A DNA stretch of 64,000 bases from DAOPZC01 sp035353175 (GTDB lineage: Bacteria; Verrucomicrobiota; Kiritimatiellia; RFP12; UBA1067), in the NCBI GenBank assembly GCA_035353175.1, contig DAOPZC010000010.1:28593-92592 (forward strand), in the 5' to 3' direction. Positions 1-8,659 of the stretch are shown in pieces; positions within the stretch are counted from its first letter, which is position 1; each line of letters begins with the position of its first letter. Under the pieces are notes generated by a model. That model had not been told where the DNA came from, searched no databases, and saw only the letters and a list, made by a program, of their open reading frames with translations. The translations under genes were made by a program, and so were the position numbers.

Positions 1-2
1 TG

Positions 3-1955
3 CGCGTGGACGAGACCCGGGACACGATCCAGTCGCTCGAAAAAAAAATTGAAATGCTGGAAACGGCCCACGCGTTCATGAACCGGCTCGGCTCCGACAC
101 CAGCACATTCATGGAAACCTCCGAAGGCAAGGTTCGCCATCTCAGCGAACAGTTAGAACGCCTAACGGAACAGCCCCTCCTCATCCGCATCAGCTGGCAG
201 AAGGAACTGGAGCAGGCCCGATGCCAAGCGGCCGCGGCCACGCTTGCATCCTTCGACACGATATCGAGAAAAACAAACGTGGAACTGGAGGAAAACCGTC
301 TGCGCCTCGCCTTCGCCCGCCGGCAGCTGACGCTCCTCAACCGCGACGTCTGCTTCACGCAGCAAGACCTCGACAAAGCGCTCAGCCCCCTCAACGAGGC
401 ACGGCGTCGCGCGAAAGCGGATGAACTTTCCGCCTATGCCCGGCTCGAAGCGAGCCAGCAGGTCCTCGCGACGGCCCGCACCAACCTGGTGCAAGCCCTG
501 CAAGCGACGACCCGCGCCGTCACGGATCCCGCCGCCATCCGGCACCTTCAGGAAATCGTTGAAACCCGCAACGCACAGGCCCAAGCCAACACCGAGGCCG
601 TCGCCTGTCAGCGCCAACTCCAGCGGGGCATCGACATGGAGAACCAGCTCTGGCAGACGCGTTTCGCCATTCTGCAAAAACACGACCCCGTGGAAATTCA
701 GGCGGCGGCCAAGAAACTGGAAAAGCTGTACGACCTGATCCTGTCCGCCAAACCCTTTTATGTCCAACAGATTGAAGTGATAACCAGCCTCATCACGGAA
801 CAGCAGGCCAGCCGCGTCAACAACGGCAAAGACTATGACCCGGTCTTGTCACAGCAACGTCTGGAAGCCTACCAGCAACAGGCGCAGTCCTACCGGCAGG
901 TTTTGGAAGCGCTGGAAAAGCATGAGCACATGATCTCCTGCTGGCGGGAGGCACTTGAGGGGAGTCAGAAGATTCAGCCGCTCGGGCAGCGGATCCGCGG
1001 TTTCTTCGCGATCCTGCGCACTCTGGCCAGCAGCGCTTGGAACTTCGAGCTGTTCGTGGTCCAGGACACCATCACGGTGGAGGGACAGCAGCTCACCGGT
1101 CGCCGCGGCATCACCGTCGGCAAAATCCTTTTGGCCGTCCTGATCCTGGTCGTCGGCTACGGGATTTCCAAGCGGATCGCACGGGGGCTGGAGAGGCTCT
1201 CGATCCGCCGGCTGCGGGTTGACCCCAATCAGGCGAACCTGATCCGGCGCTGGTCACACGTCATTTTCGTGGCCGTGCTCGTCGTGTTCAGCATGGTCTC
1301 CGTAAAGATCCCGCTGACGATCTTCGCCTTCGCCGGCGGCGCGCTGGCCATCGGCATCGGCTTCGGCACGCAGAATCTGCTCAAGAACTTCATCAGCGGC
1401 ATCATCATTCTTTTCGAGCGGCCCTTCCGTGTCGGGGACGTGCTAGACGTCGCCGGGCAGCGCGGCAAGGTCACCGGCATCGGCATCCGCTCCAGTGTCA
1501 TCCAGCTGTGGGACGGCACCGAGACGCTCATCCCCAACAGCGCGCTCTTAGAGAACAATCTGACGAACTGGACCTATTCGAACAAGGTGGTGCGCTTCAC
1601 CGTCTCGGTCGGCGTGGCCTACGGCTCCGACACCCGCCACGTCGCGCAACTGCTGGGCGAGGTGGCGGAGCGGCACGGCCAGGTGCAGAAAGAGCCCAAG
1701 CCGCAGGTCCTCTTCTCGAATTTCGGGGACAGCAACCTGTCTTTCGACCTGCTTTACTGGGTGGACGTGCTGAAGCACAACTCCTCGCAGGTGGCGAGCG
1801 ATCTCAGGCACATGATCGCGGGAACCTTCGCGGAACACGGCATCGTCATGGCCTTCCCGCAACGAGACCTTCACCTGGACACGGCGCAGCCTTTGCGGGT
1901 TCAGATACAGCCGGCGGCGGAAAATTATGCGCCGGAAGGCGCGCCTTCCCGCTGA
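3..1955 (+). CDS. MscS-family mechanosensitive channel, 5' end cut by window edge
   Basis: Inner-membrane channel that opens under membrane tension to release solutes during osmotic downshock. The reading frame is open to the window edge; the first usable codon inside is a GTG at 6, so the real start is probably outside. About the first 330 visible residues are Gln/Glu/Ala-rich and look like a long coiled coil, as in the large MscS relatives. Hydrophobic segments follow near residues 370-390, 415-435 and 440-475, then the glycine/alanine-rich pore helix (GGALAIGIGFGTQNLL) and the beta domain starting FERPFRVGDVLDV, which are the hallmarks of MscS. It converges with the dctQ gene on the other strand. 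Confidence 0.9.
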   Translation, partial: RVDETRDTIQSLEKKIEMLETAHAFMNRLGSDTSTFMETSEGKVRHLSEQLERLTEQPLLIRISWQKELEQARCQAAAATLASFDTISRKTNVELEENRLRLAFARRQLTLLNRDVCFTQQDLDKALSPLNEARRRAKADELSAYARLEASQQVLATARTNLVQALQATTRAVTDPAAIRHLQEIVETRNAQAQANTEAVACQRQLQRGIDMENQLWQTRFAILQKHDPVEIQAAAKKLEKLYDLILSAKPFYVQQIEVITSLITEQQASRVNNGKDYDPVLSQQRLEAYQQQAQSYRQVLEALEKHEHMISCWREALEGSQKIQPLGQRIRGFFAILRTLASSAWNFELFVVQDTITVEGQQLTGRRGITVGKILLAVLILVVGYGISKRIARGLERLSIRRLRVDPNQANLIRRWSHVIFVAVLVVFSMVSVKIPLTIFAFAGGALAIGIGFGTQNLLKNFISGIIILFERPFRVGDVLDVAGQRGKVTGIGIRSSVIQLWDGTETLIPNSALLENNLTNWTYSNKVVRFTVSVGVAYGSDTRHVAQLLGEVAERHGQVQKEPKPQVLFSNFGDSNLSFDLLYWVDVLKHNSSQVASDLRHMIAGTFAEHGIVMAFPQRDLHLDTAQPLRVQIQPAAENYAPEGAPSR

Positions 1956-1976
1956 CCGTCCCGCGCACCGCCGGCC

Positions 1977-2483
1977 TCATCCCTCCGACTTCGTCTGCGC
2001 ACCCAATTGGCTGGCCGGCGTGCGGATGATCTCGGCCACGTTCTCGATGGCAAACAGGATCATGAGCAACCCTCCGAGCGGAATGGAGAGGTAAACCATG
2101 CCCCGCGAGAGCGGCAAGGTCGGCAACTGCTGGCCCATCTGCCCCATGGCCAACGCCCATCCGCCGACCACGAACACAACCGTCGCCAAAGACAACACAA
2201 CCAGTTGCACGATAACGCTGAGCGTCTTACGCGCCTCGGGATGCAGTTTGGCCACAAAATAGTCCACGCCGAGATGGGCCTTCTCCCCGAACGCCAAGGC
2301 CGCGCCGATCATCGAGATCCAGACCAGCAGCACACGCGCCAGCTCGTCCGTATATTCCGCCTGTTTCCCAAGGCAGAAGCGGGTGAAGACGCCCCACAGC
2401 ACCGTCAGCGTCAACCCCACGACCAGCACCATCAGCAAAATCTCCAAAGCACGGATCAAGCTTTTCCGCACTCGCTGCCACAT
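1977..2483 (-). CDS. TRAP transporter small permease (DctQ type), orphan
   Basis: A protein of 168 residues with four hydrophobic segments and the DctQ pattern (F-x-R-F, then EY-x-DELARVLLVWISMIGAALAF, split here by the conserved acidic pair). DctQ normally sits between the large DctM channel and the periplasmic DctP receptor in Na+-driven uptake of acids. The start at 2483 is supported by GGGGAGGTG just upstream. It is the last gene of a minus-strand run 19 bp after the oadG-like gene. No DctM or DctP adjoins it here; the complete TRAP set at 9-12 kb has its own DctQ. It may pair with a distant DctM, or be a remnant. Confidence 0.85.
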   Translation of the reverse strand: MWQRVRKSLIRALEILLMVLVVGLTLTVLWGVFTRFCLGKQAEYTDELARVLLVWISMIGAALAFGEKAHLGVDYFVAKLHPEARKTLSVIVQLVVLSLATVVFVVGGWALAMGQMGQQLPTLPLSRGMVYLSIPLGGLLMILFAIENVAEIIRTPASQLGAQTKSEG

Positions 2484-2502
2484 GACACACCTCCCCGTTT
2501 CT

Positions 2503-2751
2503 TCACTGTCCCGCCGCGGTCCGCTGATGCGCGAGCGCCGCAGCAATCGCGACGGCGACCTCCTCGTCGTGCGCCTGCGGCTTCGCCGTCTTCGCTTTCG
2601 GCGCTTTCACGCGCGGCTGTTCGTCCGGCAGGATATGGTTGAAACGCGGGATAACCCGCGAGCTCAGCGACAGCACCACCACCAGCAGGCTGAGAAAAAG
2701 AAAAACGATCGAAACGCCCGCGACCAACAGAACCAAACCCTGAACAAACAT
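2503..2751 (-). CDS. oadG: OadG-like gamma subunit of a sodium-pumping decarboxylase
   Basis: A protein of 82 residues with one N-terminal membrane helix (GVSIVFLFLSLLVVVLS), a Lys/Pro/Ala-rich linker and the acidic C-terminal motif HDEEVAVAIAAALA, which is typical of OadG/MmdC gamma subunits. In the family this subunit anchors the biotin-dependent carboxyltransferase to the Na+-translocating beta subunit. The start at 2751 is fixed by a perfect AAGGAGG spaced 5-6 bases upstream; an upstream in-frame ATG would bury that site. The alpha and beta subunits are not in the window, so its partner complex is unknown. Confidence 0.75.
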   Translation of the reverse strand: MFVQGLVLLVAGVSIVFLFLSLLVVVLSLSSRVIPRFNHILPDEQPRVKAPKAKTAKPQAHDEEVAVAIAAALAHQRTAAGQ

Positions 2752-2800
2752 GGCATCCTCCTTCATGGCCGGCAGCACCGGCCTCGGCATTGCACGTTGA

Positions 2801-2821
2801 CGCCGGGGCCCTTTCCCGGCG
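2801..2821. other. Intercistronic hairpin (CGCCGGG/CCCGGCG)
   Basis: A perfect 7-bp inverted repeat with a 7-base loop lies between the small membrane protein gene and oadG. A short A-run follows it on the plus strand. It could weaken read-through or protect a processed 3' end; no clear U-run follows on the minus strand. Confidence 0.4.
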
Positions 2822-2836
2822 CGAAAAAAGGGCCGG

Positions 2837-3175
2837 TTACTTCACGAACAAGGGAACCGCGAGACGCACCGCCAGCCAGACGGACACGCAGCCGGCCACG
2901 ATGAGAACGGCGTACTTGCGCCAATCGGACAGCGTGGCGGGAGCTCCGCCCTCGCAGGTCTCGCCCTTCATGTGGCGGATATCGACATAGCGGGCCGCCA
3001 CGACGGACGCCAGAGAAAACAGATAACCGGCATCCAAAAGAGAGGGGAACGGAGGATGTTTCTGAATCAGATATGCCAACACGATGGCCAAAAGGGCATT
3101 GCCCAGAAACATCCAGTAAAGACGCAGGAGGCAACCCGCCTCGCTCGAATATTCCACAGGTGGCTGGTCTTGCAT
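2837..3175 (-). CDS. Small membrane protein of unknown function
   Basis: Not recognised. It encodes 112 residues with three hydrophobic segments (around 20-38, 47-62 and 88-108) separated by short charged loops, and no signal peptide. It is the first gene of the minus-strand run that continues with oadG and dctQ, so a role near sodium-coupled membrane energetics is possible but only inferred. The Shine-Dalgarno is weak (GGATGG). The region upstream is rich in inverted repeats. Confidence 0.55.
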   Translation of the reverse strand: MQDQPPVEYSSEAGCLLRLYWMFLGNALLAIVLAYLIQKHPPFPSLLDAGYLFSLASVVAARYVDIRHMKGETCEGGAPATLSDWRKYAVLIVAGCVSVWLAVRLAVPLFVK

Positions 3176-3181
3176 GGCGCA

Positions 3182-3268
3182 CCATCCATTTCATTTGCGC
3201 TGAAAAAGCGCAGTTCAATGGATGGCGGCCCGACCATCTCGTTGCCTGCTGGCGCGACGTGCGCCAGC
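3182..3268. other. Structured intergenic element with two hairpins
   Basis: In the 325-base divergent gap between the small membrane protein and the Na/Pi cotransporter there are two strong inverted repeats. The first pairs CCATCCATT and TGCGCT (3182-3201) with AGCGCA and AATGGATGG (3207-3225). The second is a perfect 8-bp stem GCTGGCGC/GCGCCAGC with a 5-base loop (3248-3268). On the minus strand this would form the leader of the membrane-protein/oadG/dctQ run. It could be a leader RNA structure, an operator pair or a REP-type repeat. Confidence 0.5.
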
Positions 3269-3407
3269 ACCCGGAATACATGAACACAACGAACCGTTGC
3301 GTTGTCAGGTACTGTAACAGACTCCCCGCCGCAGCCGCAAGAGTCCTTTTTTTAAATTCGGATGACCGCGGACGTCCCCGCCGAACGCAACCCGTTATTC
3401 ATACGCC

Positions 3408-3436
3408 TTGACTGTTACGCAGCGTTTCGATAAAAA
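3408..3436 (+). promoter_or_regulatory. Candidate promoter for the Na/Pi cotransporter
   Basis: TTGACT (3408-3413) and TAAAAA (3431-3436) are separated by 17 bases, placing transcription start near 3443 and leaving a leader of about 58 bases before the ATG at 3501. The -35 coincides with an in-frame TTG that could otherwise be read as a start codon. Confidence 0.45.
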
Positions 3437-3500
3437 ACATGACGCATTCAAGAAAAGCCTAGAAGCGGCTGCTCTCATTCCACTCGTTCAGAAGGTTCAC

Positions 3501-5213
3501 ATGGTCTCGACCTGCTCCATTCTCATCAACACCGCCGGCGGGCTCGGCATCTTTCTGCTGGGCATGAATCAGCTTTCGGAGGGGCTGCAGGCGGTCGCCG
3601 GCAAGCGCCTCCGGAAAATCGTCGCGACCGTCACGAGCAACCGATTTGCGGGGATCACCACCGGCGCGGTCGTCACCGGCATCGTGCAGTCCAGTTCGGT
3701 CGTCACAGTCATGGTCGTCGGACTGGTGACCGCCGGCGTGATGACCTTGCGGCAGGCGGTCAACGTGATCGTCGGCTCGAACATCGGCTCGACCGCCACC
3801 GCCTGGCTCGTCGCCCTGATGCCGACCAAACTGGGCGACCAAAGCATGATCATCATCGCCGGCGCGGCGCTGTTCTACCTTTTTTCAAAGCGGGAACGCA
3901 CACGTTACATCGCGCTTGCCAGCCTGGGCATCGGCATGATTTTCTTCGGCCTCGAACTCATGAGCAAGGGCCTCGCCCCGCTCCGCGACGACCCGTCCTT
4001 CATCGAATGGTTCCACATGTTTCATGCGGGAAACGCGTTGGGTGTGTTAAAATGCATCATCGCGGGTTCCATCGTGACCGGCATCATCCAATCCTCCGCA
4101 GCGGCAGCCGCCATTTCCATCGGGCTGGCTTATAACGGCGTCATCTCGTTCGAGACCGGCGCGGCGCTCGTCTTCGGCATGAACATCGGCACCACCGTGA
4201 CCGCGTGGCTGGCCGCCTTGACGGCGACCACCGAGGCGCGGCGGGCCGCGCTGGCGCACACCCTGTTCAACTGCATCGGCGTCATCCTTCTCGCCCCCCT
4301 CTTCCTGCCGGTGTTCGTGCCGCTGATCCACCGCTACTTCCCGTCCATGACGGACCCCTTGACAACGTCCAACGGCAGCGTTGTTTACCCCCATATCGCC
4401 GCCCCGATCGCCATCGTGCATACGGGCTTCAACGTGATCAACACCTGCCTCTTCCTGCCGTTTCTCGGCTTGTTCACCGCGCTCGTCCGGCGCCTCGTGC
4501 CGGAAGGCAGCGTGCCAGAACAACCGCGATTGAACAAGGTAGACCCCCTGAAAATGTCCCCGGTCATCGCCGTGGAACAGGCACGCCAAGAGGTGGACCG
4601 CATGGCCGCCCGCACACAAAAAATGCTGGCCGACTTCAGGGAGGTCCTGAAGGGCATCAAAAAGGAAGAGCTTGAGCGCGGCATCTTCGAGGCGGAAGAC
4701 CAGCTCGACGTGGACCAGCACGAAGTCTCCGATTTCTTGGGCAAAGTGATGTCGGCGCACCTGCCCATGGATGTCGCCTACCGCGCCCGCATGCTGCTGC
4801 GCGTGGCCGACGAGTACGAATCGGTCAGCGACGAGGTGCGCTCGGTCCTGAAAATGATGCAGCGCATGCGGAGCAATGAGTTGACGCTGTCGGCCGAAGG
4901 CAAGGCGGAAATGCTCTCGCTCCACGACCAGTGCGCTCAGTTTGCGGACAAGGTCACCGAAGCATTCCGGAAAGGGAAAGCGTTCGCGCCGGACGTGCTG
5001 AAAAACATGCACACCGAATCCGAGGCGATCTCGCGGCGGATCAAAGACATCCGGGGCGCCCAACTCCAGCGGCTGACCGACCACAAGCCTCATTCCGAGC
5101 CCATCAAGGTCGTCTGCCTCCTGGACATTCTGAACGTCTACCGCCGCATCAAGGAAGACTGCCTGAACATCGGTGAAGCCATGCTCGACGAGCGCGGCGA
5201 CGACCCCGCCTGA
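3501..5213 (+). CDS. Na/Pi cotransporter family protein with PhoU-like tail
   Basis: A protein of 570 residues. The N-terminal half (about 1-340) has two inverted copies of the Na/Pi-II repeat, visible as GIVQSSSVVTVMVVGL and GIIQSSAAAAAISIGLA, each followed by a helix carrying N-I-G-[ST]-T. These QSS motifs form the phosphate/sodium site in the family. The C-terminal part (about 370-560) is charged and helical, like the PhoU domain fused to bacterial NptA/YjbB proteins. Expected role: sodium-coupled inorganic phosphate transport across the inner membrane. The ATG at 3501 is preceded by AGAAGG and lies downstream of a plausible promoter; the earlier in-frame TTG at 3408 is less likely. Confidence 0.88.
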   Translation: MVSTCSILINTAGGLGIFLLGMNQLSEGLQAVAGKRLRKIVATVTSNRFAGITTGAVVTGIVQSSSVVTVMVVGLVTAGVMTLRQAVNVIVGSNIGSTATAWLVALMPTKLGDQSMIIIAGAALFYLFSKRERTRYIALASLGIGMIFFGLELMSKGLAPLRDDPSFIEWFHMFHAGNALGVLKCIIAGSIVTGIIQSSAAAAAISIGLAYNGVISFETGAALVFGMNIGTTVTAWLAALTATTEARRAALAHTLFNCIGVILLAPLFLPVFVPLIHRYFPSMTDPLTTSNGSVVYPHIAAPIAIVHTGFNVINTCLFLPFLGLFTALVRRLVPEGSVPEQPRLNKVDPLKMSPVIAVEQARQEVDRMAARTQKMLADFREVLKGIKKEELERGIFEAEDQLDVDQHEVSDFLGKVMSAHLPMDVAYRARMLLRVADEYESVSDEVRSVLKMMQRMRSNELTLSAEGKAEMLSLHDQCAQFADKVTEAFRKGKAFAPDVLKNMHTESEAISRRIKDIRGAQLQRLTDHKPHSEPIKVVCLLDILNVYRRIKEDCLNIGEAMLDERGDDPA

Positions 5214-5279
5214 TCCGCCGTCACGCGCCCCGCCGCAGTTGTGGTCCCCGGAGCGTCCCTTGCGCCGGTGCCTTTCCCC

Positions 5280-5308
5280 TTGAAGTGCCTCGGCCTAACC
5301 CGTATCCT
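5280..5308 (+). promoter_or_regulatory. Candidate promoter for the YggT-like/YggU/secreted-protein run
   Basis: TTGAAG (5280-5285) and TATCCT (5303-5308) are spaced by 17 bases, 28 bases upstream of the ATG at 5336. Confidence 0.4.
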
Positions 5309-5335
5309 TGTGCCTGTCCACCTCTTAGGAACGTT

Positions 5336-6241
5336 ATGGATTATCTGATTTACGCCTTCAACTTTCTTCTGTTGCTTTTCTGGATCCGGCTCTGGTCGGC
5401 CCCCGAGAAAGAGTTCTATTTCAACCCCTTCCTCTCCGGCACGGTCAAATTCACCGACTCGGTCCTCGCGTTCCTGCGCCCGGTCCTGTTTCTGCCGGAA
5501 CAGGCCGCCGCGCTCGTGGTGATCCTCTTCATCACGCTTTTCAAGACCCTCCTTTTCTACCGTCTCAACGTCTCCTGGGCCATCCGCATCGGCTCCACTT
5601 TCCAGTTCTCGCCAGACGCCGTCGGGGAGCGGATCACGCCCCTGCTGATCTTCAGCGTCCTGCATGTTGCCCTTTTCCTTCTCAGGCTCTGGACGCTTTC
5701 CCTGCTGGTGCGGCTGATCACCCCGCCGTTCCGCGTCTCCCGAGCCTCGGAAGCGCTGGACTTTTTCACGCGTCCCTTCTCGCGGCTGCCGCTGCTGGCG
5801 CAGCCGGTCGTGCTGGTCGCGCTGCATGCCGCCATGGCCCTCGCCGTTTCCCGCACCGGCACGCTCAGCGTCTTCGGACAAACCCTGGAAGCGGCCAAGC
5901 CGGTCTTGGCCTCGCCGTTCCTTGAGGGCCCGCTCTATGCCCAGTGCCTGAAAACGGGCTGGCTGGCCGCGCTCTCGCTGGCGGACGGCCTGATGTTCAT
6001 GACCCGCGGGCTCTTCATCCTGATCATCGCCAACCTCGGCGCGGCGGTCCTGCAGTCGCACGGCATCGCCCTCATCTGCAGCGAGGGCGTGGAACTGCTG
6101 CTCGGACGCTTCGCGCGGCGCGGTTCGGCCGGCATGGGGTTCGACTTCACGCCGCTCATCTTCTTTTTCGTCGTCGACCTCATGTACAACAGCATCTGCC
6201 GCGGACTCTACGAGCTCATCCATTCGCCTTTCTTCAACTGA
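5336..6241 (+). CDS. YggT-like integral membrane protein
   Basis: A protein of 301 residues with about six hydrophobic segments in two halves, each ending with a membrane segment and a segment resembling the YggT motif (FRVSRASEALDFFTRPFSRLP). YggT proteins are small membrane proteins of unclear role, linked in some bacteria to osmotic or envelope homeostasis. The next gene is a YggU/DUF167 gene, and yggT-yggU adjacency is common in bacteria, which supports the call. The start at 5336 follows TTAGGA; an upstream in-frame codon at 5285 lacks a ribosome site. Confidence 0.65.
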   Translation: MDYLIYAFNFLLLLFWIRLWSAPEKEFYFNPFLSGTVKFTDSVLAFLRPVLFLPEQAAALVVILFITLFKTLLFYRLNVSWAIRIGSTFQFSPDAVGERITPLLIFSVLHVALFLLRLWTLSLLVRLITPPFRVSRASEALDFFTRPFSRLPLLAQPVVLVALHAAMALAVSRTGTLSVFGQTLEAAKPVLASPFLEGPLYAQCLKTGWLAALSLADGLMFMTRGLFILIIANLGAAVLQSHGIALICSEGVELLLGRFARRGSAGMGFDFTPLIFFFVVDLMYNSICRGLYELIHSPFFN

Positions 6242-6263
6242 ATCCGCGCCCCGACACAATCTT

Positions 6264-6557
6264 ATGTCCTGGCTCCTCTCCACACATGACGGCTGCATCC
6301 TCACGGTGAAAGCCACCCCGCGCGCCAACAAGTCGCAGATCGCCGGCGCGGACCCCGAGTGGCTGCGGGTGCGCCTTCAGGCGCCGCCCGTCGACGGCAA
6401 GGCCAACGCGGAGCTGACGGCGTTCTTCGCGAAAACGTTCGGCATTCCGAAACGCGCCGTGGAAATCCTCACCGGCGACACCTCGCGCCTCAAGCGCGTC
6501 AAACTCTGCGGCGTGTCCGCCGATGCGGTCACCGCAACCCTCACGGCAGCCCCATGA
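6264..6557 (+). CDS. yggU: DUF167/YggU family protein
   Basis: A protein of 97 residues matching the whole DUF167 fold: V-K-[AV]-x-P-[RK]-A in the first third (VKATPRANKSQIAG), then the diagnostic LQAPPVDGKANAEL and the late segment VEILTGDTSRLKRV. The family is small, cytosolic and widespread, and its biochemical role is not established. It lies 22 bp after the YggT-like gene, and its stop overlaps the next start in an ATGA, so the three genes are probably co-transcribed and the last pair translationally coupled. Confidence 0.9.
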   Translation: MSWLLSTHDGCILTVKATPRANKSQIAGADPEWLRVRLQAPPVDGKANAELTAFFAKTFGIPKRAVEILTGDTSRLKRVKLCGVSADAVTATLTAAP

Positions 6558-8659
6558 AACGCACCCGTCTCCTATTACCTCTGTTTCTGGCGGCAGGCCT
6601 GTTCTTCTTTCTCGCCGTCCTTTCCGGCCGCTCCGCAGCCAGCGTCTTCGACATGCCCGGACTTCACCTCCGCCATCTCCAGCTGCTGGCGCTGATGGAC
6701 GCCGCTCACGCGCGGAAGGATTTCGGCGCGATGGAGACGGCTTGCCGGGAAGGCGTGGAGCTGGGCTCGTCCGACGAACTCTGGACCTATAACCTCGCCT
6801 GCGCGCTGGCCCTGCAGGGGAAAACGCGGGCGGCGCTAGAGGCGCTGGACCAGGCGATCGCCGCCGGTTTCCTCGACTCCGAGCATCTTTCTCAAGACCC
6901 CGACCTCGCCTCCCTGCGCGGAAACGAAGGCTTTAACGCGCGCATGGGCCGCATGGCGGAGCTCCGCGGTCCGCCCGGGACCGAGACCAACCGGCTCGTC
7001 GCGCTCGCGCCCGACGTCACGCACACCGTCATGCAGAGCGCCTCCAACACGCTCTGGAGTTTCCAGACGGGGCTCTTCCACGCTTTCATCGACCTGCCCC
7101 AAGCGCCCGCCGCGACCGGCTACCGGGGCCCGGAGGCCGACGCGATCAACGGCTGGCTCCGCGACGGCACCGCCGCCGGTTCGGCCGGCGTGCTTTATGT
7201 GAACCGCGACAACGACACCCGGCCGCTCGACGTCGCCGACCACCCCGGCATGGCGCGGCTCGGATACCCGCAGGAAATGGTCGAGCGCAGGCTCAACATC
7301 GGCCTGCCCAACACCCTTTTCGCCCTCGGAAACAGCGGCCTGCTCGCGCCGGTCATCGGGCACTCCTCGATGGGCTATCTCAACTCGCCCTACTGGCGCA
7401 GCCAGCCGCGCGCGGTGTGCGGCGACCCGCGCCAAGCCGCGCTCCAATCGCTCTTCCTGCTGGGAAACCAGCTTTTCTTCTATCCGGTCTATGACGACTA
7501 TGCCCCGCGCACCGGCGACCTCTTCCCGGCAAACCTGCCCTACTTCATCGCCGTGGCCGGGCAGAGCAACGCCGAGCGCCCCTTTGTGGAAGCCGCCGCC
7601 GCCGCGCTCGCCGCCCTGCGGCCGGAGACGCGAGCCGAGCTCACGCGCACCGGGCTGCTGATGCCCGCCCTGAACATGCTTTTCAGAGCCTCGCAGCGCA
7701 CCGTCAGAAACCCGCGCGACTACCTCACCGGCATCGCGCATCCGCCCGTCTTCCAGGCGCGCGACCTCGACACCGCCCGGCTCGTCCAGATGGCTCACGC
7801 GCTGACCACCAACGGCCTGCCGCCGCTGGTCCTGCTCAGCGTGCGCCGCGAGACTCAGATGGTTCCCGACCGCGACTTTTTCGACATCGTCCGCAGCGAG
7901 CAGCTCATCGACACGCCCCTCGCGATCGCGCGCGTCTTCCGCGGCACGGCCCGAACGCGCACGCTCGACCTTCAAGCGCGCTGCCCGCGCGTGGACGCGC
8001 GGCTCCACTGGGTGGTGCTGCAGGGCGATCCCGCGAAAATCGCCTTCACGCCCTGTCCTACCAATCCGTCGCTGATGTCGCTCACCGTCGCTTACCACAC
8101 GACGCCGTTCGAAACCCCTGCCGGCGGCAAGCAGCGCATCCTGACCTCGCGCGTAGACATTGGCGTCATCGCCGAAACCGCCACGGCCTTCTCCCTGCCG
8201 GCGGTTGTCAGCTTTTATTTCTTGGGCAACGAACAGCGCTCCTACGCCGAAGACGGAAGGCTGCTCGCCGTCGACTATACGCGTCGGCAAAGCCCCTACA
8301 ACGACCCGCTCATGAGCCTCACGCGCAACTGGCGGGACGTGTATCAGTACGACGCGCGGGGCCGTCTGACGGGATGGCGGCGCATCCGGGGACTGGACGA
8401 GGAGCGCTTCACCGCGTACGGCCACCGGGTCGCCGCGAACGACGCGCTCGGCCGCGCCGTAAAGGCGCATGTGGTGCGCTACCTGCCCCGCCGGATCAAA
8501 CTGGACGACACGAACGAAAGCCTGCCCGATCTCGCCCAAATGGACGACAATTTGACGGTGACCTACCGGTACGCCTCGGACGCCGACTTCGTCGGCACGC
8601 CGGACCTCTCCGCGGTCACACAGGACTTTCAGCCGCCAGAGCCGGCTGCTTATCCTTGA
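6554..8659 (+). CDS. Large secreted protein with N-terminal TPR-like segment, function unknown
   Basis: A protein of 701 residues. The ATG at 6554 overlaps the yggU stop (ATGA). A signal peptide or membrane anchor covers residues 1-30. Residues about 40-130 form a TPR-like helical stretch (FGAMETACREGVELGSSDELWTYNLACALA, quoted around its helix boundary). The rest is a globular region with many Arg/Asp and aromatic residues, ending in a beta-rich segment with a text-like repeat of YAEDGRLLAVDY and YDARGRLTGW. The middle was not recognised. The last 44 bases are shared, antiparallel, with the universal stress gene on the other strand. Confidence 0.65.
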   Translation: MKRTRLLLPLFLAAGLFFFLAVLSGRSAASVFDMPGLHLRHLQLLALMDAAHARKDFGAMETACREGVELGSSDELWTYNLACALALQGKTRAALEALDQAIAAGFLDSEHLSQDPDLASLRGNEGFNARMGRMAELRGPPGTETNRLVALAPDVTHTVMQSASNTLWSFQTGLFHAFIDLPQAPAATGYRGPEADAINGWLRDGTAAGSAGVLYVNRDNDTRPLDVADHPGMARLGYPQEMVERRLNIGLPNTLFALGNSGLLAPVIGHSSMGYLNSPYWRSQPRAVCGDPRQAALQSLFLLGNQLFFYPVYDDYAPRTGDLFPANLPYFIAVAGQSNAERPFVEAAAAALAALRPETRAELTRTGLLMPALNMLFRASQRTVRNPRDYLTGIAHPPVFQARDLDTARLVQMAHALTTNGLPPLVLLSVRRETQMVPDRDFFDIVRSEQLIDTPLAIARVFRGTARTRTLDLQARCPRVDARLHWVVLQGDPAKIAFTPCPTNPSLMSLTVAYHTTPFETPAGGKQRILTSRVDIGVIAETATAFSLPAVVSFYFLGNEQRSYAEDGRLLAVDYTRRQSPYNDPLMSLTRNWRDVYQYDARGRLTGWRRIRGLDEERFTAYGHRVAANDALGRAVKAHVVRYLPRRIKLDDTNESLPDLAQMDDNLTVTYRYASDADFVGTPDLSAVTQDFQPPEPAAYP

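Noticed and set aside
3408..3500. TTG start giving the Na/Pi cotransporter 31 extra residues
   Set aside because: The TTG is part of a plausible -35 box, the extra residues are not family-like, and a better ribosome site precedes the ATG at 3501.
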